Source: Sinomonas atrocyanea (GTDB lineage: Bacteria; Actinomycetota; Actinomycetes; Actinomycetales; Micrococcaceae). Taken from it: a DNA stretch of 64,000 bases. Made by a program: the position numbers and the translations under genes. Below are positions 24,269-31,731 of this stretch, one piece after another (position 1 is the first letter of the stretch; each line of letters opens with the position of its first letter). The notes under the pieces are model-generated. The model had not been told where the DNA came from. It did not search any database and saw only the letters and a program-made list of their open reading frames with translations. The stretch lies in NCBI RefSeq assembly GCF_030812675.1, contig NZ_JAUSTE010000011.1:1-64000 (forward strand), read 5' to 3'.

Positions 24269-25047
24269 GCCGCGCCGCCCGTCCCGGCCTCGGGGATCGC
24301 CTGAGAGTCCCGGGCCTGCATCCCGCCCAGCTCGGCGTCGGTCCTCAACTGGGCATCGGTCCCCAGCTGGGCATCGGTCCCCAGCCGGGCGTCGGTCCCC
24401 AGCTGGGCGTCGGTCTCGGCGGCCTCGAGCGGCGGGACGACTCCGTGGACGCGCACCAGGAGCACATGGAGCACCACGACGGCGCCCACCGCGAGGGGCA
24501 GCAGCACGATGTGCCACATGAGGACCTGGCCGAGGTTCGCCACGTTGAACCACGCGCCGACCCCGACCGCGTTGAGCGCGTCCTTCGCCTGGAACGCGAT
24601 CCATTCGGAGTCGAAGTTGGTCTGGAGGAGGTAGCCGGTGAAGGCCGTGACGATCGAGACGACGAACGCGATCACTCCCGTGATCCAGGTGAGGGCACGG
24701 CCGCCGCGCCAGGACGCCATCCAGAACTTGCCCCACAGGTGGATGACCATCGTCATGAAGAACAGCTCGACCGCCCACAGGTGGGTGCTGTTGACGAAGT
24801 GGCCGAACGCGGACACGTGGTACCAGGAGGGCCCATTGAGCGCGAGCACCAGCCCGGAGACCACCACGTAGGCCAGCGCCGCGATCGCGCCCATCCCGAA
24901 GACGTAGATCCAGGACGCGACGTAGCTGGGCTGGGTCTCGGGGAGGAGCCGTTCCGGCGGCAGGGTGCGGACGCCCCAGCCCCTGAGCCGCCCGGTCCAG
25001 TTCACGATCCGGCCCCCGGGTTCCGAGTGCGGGGACTGCGCGGTCAT
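24265..25047 (-). CDS. Cytochrome b N-terminal (b6-like) protein
   Basis: 260 residues with four transmembrane helices. The bis-haem ligands are present with b6-type spacing: HLWAVELFFMTMVIH gives H-X13-H and HIVLLPLAVGAVVVLH gives H-X14-H. TGYLLQTNF and SAFGHFVNSTH are further cytochrome b hallmarks. It should transfer electrons within the membrane, but the operon has no Rieske protein or cytochrome c, so the partner is unknown. Start ATG 25047 overlaps the stop of the small upstream gene. The C terminus carries five repeats of a TDAQLG-type hexapeptide encoded by an 18-bp tandem repeat. Confidence 0.8.
   Translation of the reverse strand: MTAQSPHSEPGGRIVNWTGRLRGWGVRTLPPERLLPETQPSYVASWIYVFGMGAIAALAYVVVSGLVLALNGPSWYHVSAFGHFVNSTHLWAVELFFMTMVIHLWGKFWMASWRGGRALTWITGVIAFVVSIVTAFTGYLLQTNFDSEWIAFQAKDALNAVGVGAWFNVANLGQVLMWHIVLLPLAVGAVVVLHVLLVRVHGVVPPLEAAETDAQLGTDARLGTDAQLGTDAQLRTDAELGGMQARDSQAIPEAGTGGAA
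24328..24417. repeat. 18-bp tandem repeat, five copies
   Basis: Five consecutive 18-bp units of the form CAGCTGGGCATCGGTCCC encode hexapeptides (TDAQLG, TDARLG and variants) in the cytochrome b C-terminal tail. Units differ by one to four bases, so copy number could vary between strains without shifting the frame. Confidence 0.85.
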
Positions 25048-25229
25048 CGCCTGTCCTTCCCCCCGGGGAACGGCAGGAGGAGCGCTGCGACGAACAGGGC
25101 GATCATCGCGAGGATGACGATGAGGTTCCCGAGCTGGACCGTGAAGGAACCCCATCCGAGGTAGATGCCGCCGGCCTGGAGCCGGACGGCGGCCGCGAGG
25201 GCCGTGAGTGGCGTGGACACGCCACTCAC
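25044..25229 (-). CDS. Small membrane protein leading the cytochrome b operon
   Basis: 61 residues with a single strong transmembrane helix near the C terminus (LIVILAMIALFVAALLLPFP) and a positively charged end (GGKDRR). The stop overlaps the cytochrome b start (ATGA), so it is co-translated and is probably a small structural subunit. No family is recognised. The start at 25229 is the first in frame; initiation could be slightly downstream. Confidence 0.55.
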   Translation of the reverse strand: MSGVSTPLTALAAAVRLQAGGIYLGWGSFTVQLGNLIVILAMIALFVAALLLPFPGGKDRR

Positions 25230-25302
25230 GGTCCGCCCGCGCCGCCGCCCTACCTAGGGGCTTTCGGCCCGCCCGGGCACATTCCGGGCGAACTCACAGG
25301 AC

Positions 25303-26763
25303 TCAGAACGGGTACGGTGCGATCTCCGGGCGCATGGTGAGCCACTGGACCTCGGTGAACGCGTCCATGTTGGCCGTGGCGCCGCCGAACCGGGCCCCGG
25401 TCCCGGAGGCCCCCACGCCGCCGAACGGGGCGTTGGCCTCGTCCGAGACGGTCTGCTCGTTGATGTGCACCTTGCCGGAGTGGACGCGGTCGGCGATCTG
25501 CATCGCGGTGCCGACGTCGCCGAGGATGCCCACGGAGAGGCCGTACTCGTTGGCATTGACGAGATCCACGACCTCGTCCACGCTCGTGAACCGGGTGACG
25601 GGGGCGACGGGGCCGAAGATCTCGTCGGCGAACGCGGGGTTGCCGAGGTCGAGGTCCGCGAGGACGGTGGGCCGGTAGAACAGCCCCTCGAAGCTGCCGC
25701 CTGCCGCGAGCCGCCCGCCCTGGGCAACAGAGGCCTCGACGATGCCGTGGATGCGGTCCAGCTGCTTCTGGTCGATGATCGGGCCGAGCGCCACGTGCCC
25801 GGTGGCCGGATCGCCCACGGGGAGGTGCTCGGCCTTCTCGGCAAGGGCGGAGACGTAGTCCTCGTACACGGACTCGTGGACGAAGTGCCGGCCGGTGGTC
25901 ATGCAGATCTGGCCCTGGTGCATGAAGGACCCGAAGGCGCCCGCGGACGCGGCCTTCGCGAGGTCGGCGCCCGGGAGCACGATCAGCGCGTTGTTGCCGC
26001 CGAGCTCGAGGTGCGCGCGCTTGAGCAGCCGCGCCGCCGCCTCGCCGACCTTCCGGCCCGCGGCCGTGGAGCCGGTGAAGGAGACGACCCGCACCTCGGG
26101 CGCCTCGACCACGGCCTGGCCGGTCTCGGCGCCGCCGGGAAGGAGCGAGAGCACGCCCGCCGGCAGTCCCGCCTCCTCGAACACCCGCATGAGCGCCACA
26201 CCGCCGCACACCGCGGTGCGGGGGTCCGGCTTGAGCAGCACGGCATTGCCGAGTGCGAGCGCCGGCGCGACCGAGCGGATGGAGAGGATGAGGGGGAAGT
26301 TGAACGGCGCGATCACACTCACGACGCCGACGGGCCGCCGCCGGGCGAACGACCACCGGTCCTCGTCCGAGGTCAGGACCTCGCCGTGCGGGTGCGAGGG
26401 CAGGGCCGCGGCCTCGTAGCACTCGTTCGCGGCGATGTGCGTCTCGAGCTGCGCCTTCGGCGGGATCCCGCCGGACTCCCGGACGATCCAGTCCTGGATC
26501 TCGGCGCCGTGGTCCTCCCAGAGCTGGCCGGCCCGGCGCAGCACGGCGGCCCGCTCCTCGGGCTTCTTGGCCGCCCACGCGAGCTGCGCCTCGGCCGCGA
26601 CCCGTGCGGCCCGGTAGACGTCCTCGCGCGAGGCGGTCCCCACCGAGCCGAGCGTGGCCCCGGTGGCGGGCTCGACGACGTCGTGCGTGCCGCCCGCCGC
26701 CTCCGTCCAGCCGCCGATGTTCACCTTGCCGCCCCACAGGGCGGCGTCATCGAGAAGTGCCAT
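25303..26763 (-). CDS. Benzaldehyde-type aldehyde dehydrogenase
   Basis: 486 residues of the ALDH superfamily, closest in pattern to benzaldehyde/vanillin dehydrogenases: IAPFNFPLILS, FTGSTAAGRKV, LELGGNNALIVL (catalytic Glu) and HQGQICMTTGRH (catalytic Cys). It should convert an aromatic aldehyde to the acid, which fits the aromatic-catabolic theme of the window. GGGAGGTCACCC precedes the ATG at 26763; an upstream extension to 26934 would overlap the divergent regulator. The TetR gene 113 bp away is a likely regulator. Confidence 0.8.
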   Translation of the reverse strand: MALLDDAALWGGKVNIGGWTEAAGGTHDVVEPATGATLGSVGTASREDVYRAARVAAEAQLAWAAKKPEERAAVLRRAGQLWEDHGAEIQDWIVRESGGIPPKAQLETHIAANECYEAAALPSHPHGEVLTSDEDRWSFARRRPVGVVSVIAPFNFPLILSIRSVAPALALGNAVLLKPDPRTAVCGGVALMRVFEEAGLPAGVLSLLPGGAETGQAVVEAPEVRVVSFTGSTAAGRKVGEAAARLLKRAHLELGGNNALIVLPGADLAKAASAGAFGSFMHQGQICMTTGRHFVHESVYEDYVSALAEKAEHLPVGDPATGHVALGPIIDQKQLDRIHGIVEASVAQGGRLAAGGSFEGLFYRPTVLADLDLGNPAFADEIFGPVAPVTRFTSVDEVVDLVNANEYGLSVGILGDVGTAMQIADRVHSGKVHINEQTVSDEANAPFGGVGASGTGARFGGATANMDAFTEVQWLTMRPEIAPYPF

Positions 26764-26864
26764 GGGTGACCTCCCTGTCGCCGTGGTTCCCCTCAGCCTA
26801 AACCCGCGCCCCTCGGCCCGGACGGCGCCGACGCCCGGGGGCTGATGACAGCGCCGCGGGGACC

Positions 26865-26879
26865 CATAATGGTCCGGTG
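26865..26879 (+). promoter_or_regulatory. Promoter giving a probable leaderless TetR transcript
   Basis: CATAAT (26865-26870) looks like a -10 box and ends 6 nt before the GTG start at 26877. Transcription from it would begin at or next to the start codon, and no ribosome site is present, so the mRNA is probably leaderless. No good -35 is visible at the usual spacing. Confidence 0.45.
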
Positions 26880-27452
26880 CCGAAGATCTCCGCCCCGACC
26901 GTCGCCGAGCACCGCGACGCCCAGCGCACGGCACTGATCCGGGCTGCCGAGGCGGTCCTCCTGGAGGGCGGCCTCGCGGCCGCGACTCCTCGCGCCGTGA
27001 CCGAGCGCGCCGGCCTTGCCCGCTCGAGCTTCTACGACTACTTCCCGTCCAAGGACGACCTGCTGGTGGCCGTGGCCCTGCGGGCCTTCGAGCAGTGGAA
27101 CGAGGAGATCGGCGTCGAGCTCGCCGAGGCCGCGCCGGGACTCGAGCGGCTGCGCGTCTTCGTCGAGGCGACCCTGCGCATGACCGCCGACGGGAAGCAC
27201 GGGCTCGCCACCTCGCTGCGGGAGGCCGAGCTGACGCCGAAGCGGCGCGAGGACATCGGCGCCCTGCACGCCGCCCTGTTCCGGCCCCTCGAGCAGACGC
27301 TCGCCGAGCTGGGTCACTCCGACGCCACGCTGTGGGCCTACCTCGCCCAGGGCGTGCTCGGCGCCGGCGTCCAGCTGGTCGAGCACGGGGCCAACCATCG
27401 GGCCGTGGCGGACTCGGCGTTCCAGCTCCTCACCCGGGGCCTGCCCGCCTGA
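26877..27452 (+). CDS. TetR-family transcriptional regulator
   Basis: 191 residues: an N-terminal TetR HTH (LIRAAEAVLLEGGLAAATPRAVTERAGLARSSFYDYFPSKDDL, about 22-64) and an all-helical ligand domain. It is divergent from the aldehyde dehydrogenase gene and 147 bp upstream of an ABC exporter operon on the same strand whose promoter carries two inverted repeats. It could control either. The effector is unknown. The GTG start lacks a ribosome site, consistent with a leaderless message. Confidence 0.8.
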   Translation: MPKISAPTVAEHRDAQRTALIRAAEAVLLEGGLAAATPRAVTERAGLARSSFYDYFPSKDDLLVAVALRAFEQWNEEIGVELAEAAPGLERLRVFVEATLRMTADGKHGLATSLREAELTPKRREDIGALHAALFRPLEQTLAELGHSDATLWAYLAQGVLGAGVQLVEHGANHRAVADSAFQLLTRGLPA

Positions 27453-27518
27453 CGCCCGGCTCCCGGCCCTGAGGAGCCCTTCGCCGGCCGCGCGCATCCG
27501 CGAGCCGACTCTCCATTT

Positions 27519-27577
27519 TTGCCGACACCACCCGGTAGCTGACATACTGTCGGCATGATTCCGACACGAAGTCGGAA
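27519..27577 (+). promoter_or_regulatory. Promoter and nested operators of the ABC exporter genes
   Basis: TTGCCG (27519) and CATACT (27543) form a plausible -35/-10 pair with 18 nt between. GCCGACA (27521-27527) and TGTCGGC (27548-27554) bracket them, and TTCCGAC-ACGAA-GTCGGAA (27559-27577) is a perfect 7-bp inverted repeat just downstream. This arrangement fits repression by a dimeric regulator, plausibly the adjacent TetR. Confidence 0.6.
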
Positions 27578-27598
27578 AGATGCCTCCAAGGAAGTGAC

Positions 27599-28741
27599 AT
27601 GTTCCTCGCTCTGCGCGAACTCAGATTCGCCCGCGGCCGGTTCACCCTCATGGGTGCCGTGATCTCCCTGATCGCCGTGCTCGTCGTCCTGCTCTCCGGC
27701 CTCTCCTCCGGCCTCGTCAACGACGGGGTCTCCGGCCTCAAGTCCCTCAGCGCCACCGCGTTCGCCTTCGACAAGGGCACCATCAAGGACAACGCCTTCA
27801 GCCGTTCCCTCGTGGACGGCAAGCAGCTCCAGGCCTGGCGGGACGCGCCGGGGATCGAGCACGCCGAACCGATGGGAGTGAGCATCGTCAACGGCACCAC
27901 GTCCTCGGGCCACCAGGTCGATCTGACCCTCTTCGGGGTGCAGCCCTCCGGGTTCCTCGCCCCGGCGGCGGCCGAGGGCAAGGGCCTCGGGGCGCCCGAG
28001 GGGATCGTCGTCTCGTCCACGCTCAAGGCGAAGGGCGTGGCGGTCGGCGACACCGTGACGCTGGACCGGATCGGGACCGTCCTGACGGTCGCCGGCTTCA
28101 CCGACGGCCAGGCCACCTTCGGCCACGTCGACGTCGCGTACCTCCCGATCGGCACGTGGCGGCTGCTCGCCTCCGCAACCGCCAAGCCCGGCGCACCCAC
28201 CCAGGCCCAGGTGGACGCGGCCGACTACCCGTACTCGAGCGTGGTCGCGCTCAAGGCGGCGCCCGGCCGGTCCCCCGACTACTCCGCCCTCGACGCCGGC
28301 GCCGGCACCATGACGATGACCAAGGCGCAGGCGTTCAACGCGTCCCCCGGCTACGAGGCGGAGACCCTCACGCTGAGCATGATCCAGGTCTTCCTGTACG
28401 CCATCTGCGCGCTCGTGGTCGGCGCCTTCTTCACCGTCTGGACCATCCAGCGCACCCAGGAGATCGCGGTGCTGCGCGCCATCGGCGCCTCGGGCGGCTA
28501 CCTCCTGCGCGACGGGCTCGCCCAGGGCGCCCTCCTGCTCCTCGCCTTCACGGCCCTCGGCCTCGCGGTCGGCGTGGGCTTCGGCGCCATGATCCCGGAC
28601 GCCGTCCCCTTCGCCCTCGAAGCGGCCCCCATCGGCATCGCGACCGCGCTCACCGTGGTGCTCGGGCTGCTCGGCGCGGCCGTTGCCGTCCTGCGCATCA
28701 CGCGCGTCGATCCCATCACTGCGCTCGGAGGAAACCGATGA
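27599..28741 (+). CDS. ABC transporter permease (FtsX/MacB-like)
   Basis: 380 residues: an N-terminal transmembrane helix (about 17-40), a periplasmic-type domain of about 200 residues, and three C-terminal helices with TIQRTQEIAVLRAIGASGGYLLRD, the coupling motif of FtsX-type permeases, and the closing RVDPITALGG. It belongs to the small DevC/MacB-like exporter class and needs the ATPase encoded next. GGAAG lies just before the ATG. The stop overlaps the ATPase start (ATGA). Confidence 0.82.
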   Translation: MFLALRELRFARGRFTLMGAVISLIAVLVVLLSGLSSGLVNDGVSGLKSLSATAFAFDKGTIKDNAFSRSLVDGKQLQAWRDAPGIEHAEPMGVSIVNGTTSSGHQVDLTLFGVQPSGFLAPAAAEGKGLGAPEGIVVSSTLKAKGVAVGDTVTLDRIGTVLTVAGFTDGQATFGHVDVAYLPIGTWRLLASATAKPGAPTQAQVDAADYPYSSVVALKAAPGRSPDYSALDAGAGTMTMTKAQAFNASPGYEAETLTLSMIQVFLYAICALVVGAFFTVWTIQRTQEIAVLRAIGASGGYLLRDGLAQGALLLLAFTALGLAVGVGFGAMIPDAVPFALEAAPIGIATALTVVLGLLGAAVAVLRITRVDPITALGGNR

Positions 28742-29437
28742 CCACGCACTCAGCATCATCCGCGGCCGTGCCCGCCCTCGAGGTCTCGGACCTCGTGCTC
28801 GAGCTCGGCGACGGCAAGGTCCGCGCCCTCGACTCGGTGGACCTGCGGGTCGAGCCGGGCGAGTTCACGGCCATCGTTGGGTCCGTCCGGTTCCGGCAAG
28901 TCCTCGCTGCTCGCGGTGGCGGGCCTGCTCGCGAAGCCGACCTCCGGCGTCGTGCGCGTCCACGGCACGGAGGTGGCGGGCCTCGGGAAGGGCGCGGCGG
29001 CCCGGTTCCGGCTGGCGACCATCGGCTTCGTCTTCCAGTCGGCGAACCTGATTCCCGCCCTGACCGCCGCCGACCAGCTCCGCCTCGCGGCGCGCCTGGC
29101 GGGGAACCGCTCGCTGGATCCCGGGCCCCTGCTCGAGGCCGTCGGCATGTCGCACCGGGCGGACCACCGGCCCGGCCAGCTCAGCGGCGGTGAGCGCCAG
29201 CGGGTGGGGATCGCCCGGGCCCTGGTCAACCGGCCGAGCCTGCTGCTCGTCGACGAGCCGACGGCTGCCCTGGACCGCCGCCGCAGCCACGAGGTCGTCT
29301 CGCTCCTCGCGGACCAGGCGCGCGAGTCGGGCGCGGCCGTGGTGATGGTGACGCATGACCGGGATGTCCTGGTCCACTGCGACCGGGTGCTAGAGATGTC
29401 CGACGGCCGCCTGGCGGAAGCCGGCGTGCCGGCCTGA
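28738..29437 (+). pseudogene. ABC exporter ATPase with a frameshift in Walker A
   Basis: The gene starts well (GGAGGAAACC then ATG at 28738) with ALEVSDLVLELGDGKVRALDSVDL and FTAIVG. One extra base within GTTGGG (28876-28881) then shifts the frame, so the Walker A PSGSGKSS lies in the +1 frame. The remainder is a perfectly normal ATPase: FVFQSANLIPALT, signature LSGGERQRVGIARAL, Walker B LLLVDEPTAALD and MVTHD. As written it gives no working ATPase and would inactivate the exporter. A sequencing or assembly error is an equal possibility because everything else is intact. Confidence 0.75.
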
Positions 29438-29478
29438 CGCGCCCCATCCCGGATGCCCGGGGAGCCCGCGCGGTCGCC

Positions 29479-30309
29479 TCAGGCGGCCCCGACCGCGCGG
29501 GCGGCCTCGGCGATCGACACCGCGGCGGCGCGCAGCTCGGGCACGAGGCGGGCGAGCTCGGCGTCGCGCCCCGCATCCCGGCCGTCGCCGTCGATCCGCG
29601 CGGAGAGGGCCATGTTGATTGCGGCGAGCGTGCGCCCGTCCGCCCCCAGCACCGGGACCGCGAGCGAGCGCAGGCCCACCTCGAGCTCCTGGTCGACGAC
29701 GGCGTACCCCGCCTCGCGCACCCGGCGCACCTCGGCTTCGATCGCCTCGCGCGAGGTCAGGGTGCGCGGCGTGAGCGGGGTGAGTTCCGCGCGGGCGAAG
29801 TAGGCAGCGAGCTCGGCCGGCGGGAGGGCGGCGAGCAGGACGCGGCCCATCGACGTCGCGTGCGCGGGGAACCGCGTGCCCGGCGAGATGCCCACCGAGA
29901 TGATCCGGCGTGTGTGGATCCGGGCCAGGTACACGATGTCGGTGCCGTCGAGGATCGCGAGCGAGGTCGACTCGCCGTGCCGGTGCGAGAGCTCCTCGAG
30001 GATCGGCTGGGCGAGCTCGGGCAGCTGCTGGCCGGAGAGGTAGGCGTAGCCGAGCTGGAGCACGAGCGGGGTGAGCGCGAAGGTCCGCCCATCCGTGCGC
30101 ACGTACCCCAGCTCGACGAGCGTGTGGAGGAACCGGCGGGCCGTGGCCCGCGTGAGCGCCGTCCGCGCGGCCACCTCCGAGAGCGTCATCTCCTGGTGCT
30201 CGGCGTCGAACGCGCGCACCACGGCGAGCCCGCGCGCGAGCGACTGCACGAACGCGTCGCCCGGTCTCGACTCCGCGTCGCTCCGCTCAACCACCGGGGG
30301 TTCGGCCAC
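29479..30309 (-). CDS. pcaR: PcaR/PobR-type IclR regulator
   Basis: 276 residues. An N-terminal winged HTH (MTLSEVAARTALTRATARRFLHTLVELGYV) is followed by the IclR effector domain, with ISVGISPGTRFPAHATSMGRVLLAALP and the closing INMALSA. It matches the Pca regulon regulatory subfamily, which responds to beta-ketoadipate-pathway intermediates. It is the last gene of the pca block, 32 bp after pcaJ. The start is GTG at 30309 with GAGAGG upstream; the longer open frame to 30681 runs through pcaJ and is spurious. Candidate operators occur upstream of pcaH and mobA. Confidence 0.82.
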   Translation of the reverse strand: MAEPPVVERSDAESRPGDAFVQSLARGLAVVRAFDAEHQEMTLSEVAARTALTRATARRFLHTLVELGYVRTDGRTFALTPLVLQLGYAYLSGQQLPELAQPILEELSHRHGESTSLAILDGTDIVYLARIHTRRIISVGISPGTRFPAHATSMGRVLLAALPPAELAAYFARAELTPLTPRTLTSREAIEAEVRRVREAGYAVVDQELEVGLRSLAVPVLGADGRTLAAINMALSARIDGDGRDAGRDAELARLVPELRAAAVSIAEAARAVGAA

Positions 30310-30341
30310 GGGTTCCTCTCTGCTGGCAGGCTGCTCTGGGC

Positions 30342-31049
30342 TCAGGCGGCGGGCAGCAGCGGCACGTCCACGAGGCCCTGGAGGCCCTCGAAGCTGATGC
30401 CGAACGTCTCGCGGACGCGCACGCCCTCCTCCGTGATGAGGAAGACCGCCTTCTCCGTGTACACCCGGGTCACGCAGCCCACGCCGGTCACAGGGTACGT
30501 CAGCTCGGGGACGAGCTTGGACTTCCCGTCCTTGGTCAGCAGCGTCATCATCACGTAGACGTCCTTCGCGCCGGTCGCGAGGTCCATCGCGCCGCCCACG
30601 GCCGGGATCGCGTCCGGGGCGCCGGTGTGCCAGTTCGCGAGGTCCCCCGTCGCGGAGACCTGGAACGCGCCGAGCACGCACACGTCGAGGTGGCCGCCGC
30701 GCATGATCGCGAACGAGTCGGCGTGGTGGAAGTAGCTCGCGCCCGGCAGCTCGGTGACGGGGATCTTGCCCGCGTTGATGAGGTCCTGGTCGATCTGGTC
30801 GCCCACCGCGACCGGGCCCATCCCGAGCATCCCGTTCTCGGTGTGCAGCGTGATGTCCTGCTCCTCGGTGAGGTAGTTGGACACGTTGGTGGGCTGGCCG
30901 ATGCCGAGGTTCACGAAGGAGCCCGGCGCGATGTCCTTCGCCACCAGCTTGGCCATGTCGTCGCGGCCCAGGGGTGCGTCGCTGCTCTGGGGCACGGTGC
31001 CCGAGGCGGTGTCCGCCGAGGTGAGGTCCGACGTCGTCTGCTCGCCCAT
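30342..31049 (-). CDS. pcaJ: 3-oxoadipate CoA-transferase, subunit B
   Basis: 235 residues of the CoA-transferase beta subunit: GSFVNLGIGQPTNVSNYL and the catalytic glutamate in HTENGMLGMGP. With PcaI it moves CoA from succinyl-CoA to 3-oxoadipate. About 30 extra N-terminal residues (Ser/Thr-rich) precede the conserved DDMAKLVAKDI. It begins 4 bp after the pcaI stop. Confidence 0.93.
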   Translation of the reverse strand: MGEQTTSDLTSADTASGTVPQSSDAPLGRDDMAKLVAKDIAPGSFVNLGIGQPTNVSNYLTEEQDITLHTENGMLGMGPVAVGDQIDQDLINAGKIPVTELPGASYFHHADSFAIMRGGHLDVCVLGAFQVSATGDLANWHTGAPDAIPAVGGAMDLATGAKDVYVMMTLLTKDGKSKLVPELTYPVTGVGCVTRVYTEKAVFLITEEGVRVRETFGISFEGLQGLVDVPLLPAA

Positions 31050-31053
31050 GCTT

Positions 31054-31722
31054 TCAGCCCACCTTCACGATCGTGTTGACATAGATGCCCGGAGTGATGA
31101 CGTTCTCGGGGTCGAGGCCGCCGACCGGCACGACCTCGGCAACCTGCACCACGGTGTGCTTCGCGGCGGCGGCCATGATGGGGCCGAAGTTGCGGGCGGT
31201 CTTGCGGTAGACGAGGTTGCCCTTGCCGTCCGCCTTGAGGGCCTTGATGAGGGCCACGTCGGCGTGGATCGGGGTCTCGAAGACCTGCCACTTCCCGTCG
31301 AGGAAGCGGGTCTCCTTGCCCTCGGCGAGCATGGTGCCGTAGCCGGTCGGGGTGAAGAAGCCGCCGATCCCGGCGCCCGCGGCGCGGATGCGCTCGGCGA
31401 GGTTGCCCTGCGGGACGAGCTCGAGCTCGATCTCCCCCGCGCGGTACTTCGCGTCGAAGTGCCACGAGTCGCTCTGCCTCGGGAAGGAGCAGATCATCTT
31501 CTTCACGCGGCCCTCCTTGATGAGGAGCGCGAGGCCCTCGTCGGCCTGGCCCGCGTTGTTGTTGACCACGGTGAGCTCCTTCGCCCCGCCCTGGAGCAGC
31601 GCGTCGATGAGCTCGAACGGCTGCCCGGCGTTGCCGAATCCGCCGATCATCACGGTCGAGCCGTCCCGGACGGCCGCCACGGCCTCCGCGGCGGTGTCCT
31701 TGAACTGGAGTGTGTGTGCCAT
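31054..31722 (-). CDS. pcaI: 3-oxoadipate CoA-transferase, subunit A
   Basis: 222 residues with the alpha-subunit glycine loop GSTVMIGGFGNAGQP, followed by TVVNNNAG and GIGGFFTPTGYGT. It pairs with PcaJ to activate 3-oxoadipate as its CoA ester. The gene lies 9 bp after pcaF and 4 bp before pcaJ, so the two subunits are made together. Confidence 0.94.
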   Translation of the reverse strand: MAHTLQFKDTAAEAVAAVRDGSTVMIGGFGNAGQPFELIDALLQGGAKELTVVNNNAGQADEGLALLIKEGRVKKMICSFPRQSDSWHFDAKYRAGEIELELVPQGNLAERIRAAGAGIGGFFTPTGYGTMLAEGKETRFLDGKWQVFETPIHADVALIKALKADGKGNLVYRKTARNFGPIMAAAAKHTVVQVAEVVPVGGLDPENVITPGIYVNTIVKVG

Positions 31723-31731
31723 GCCGGTCCC

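Noticed and set aside
30310-30681. Longer N terminus for the pcaR regulator
   Set aside because: It runs through pcaJ, lacks IclR homology, and GTG 30309 has a good ribosome site.
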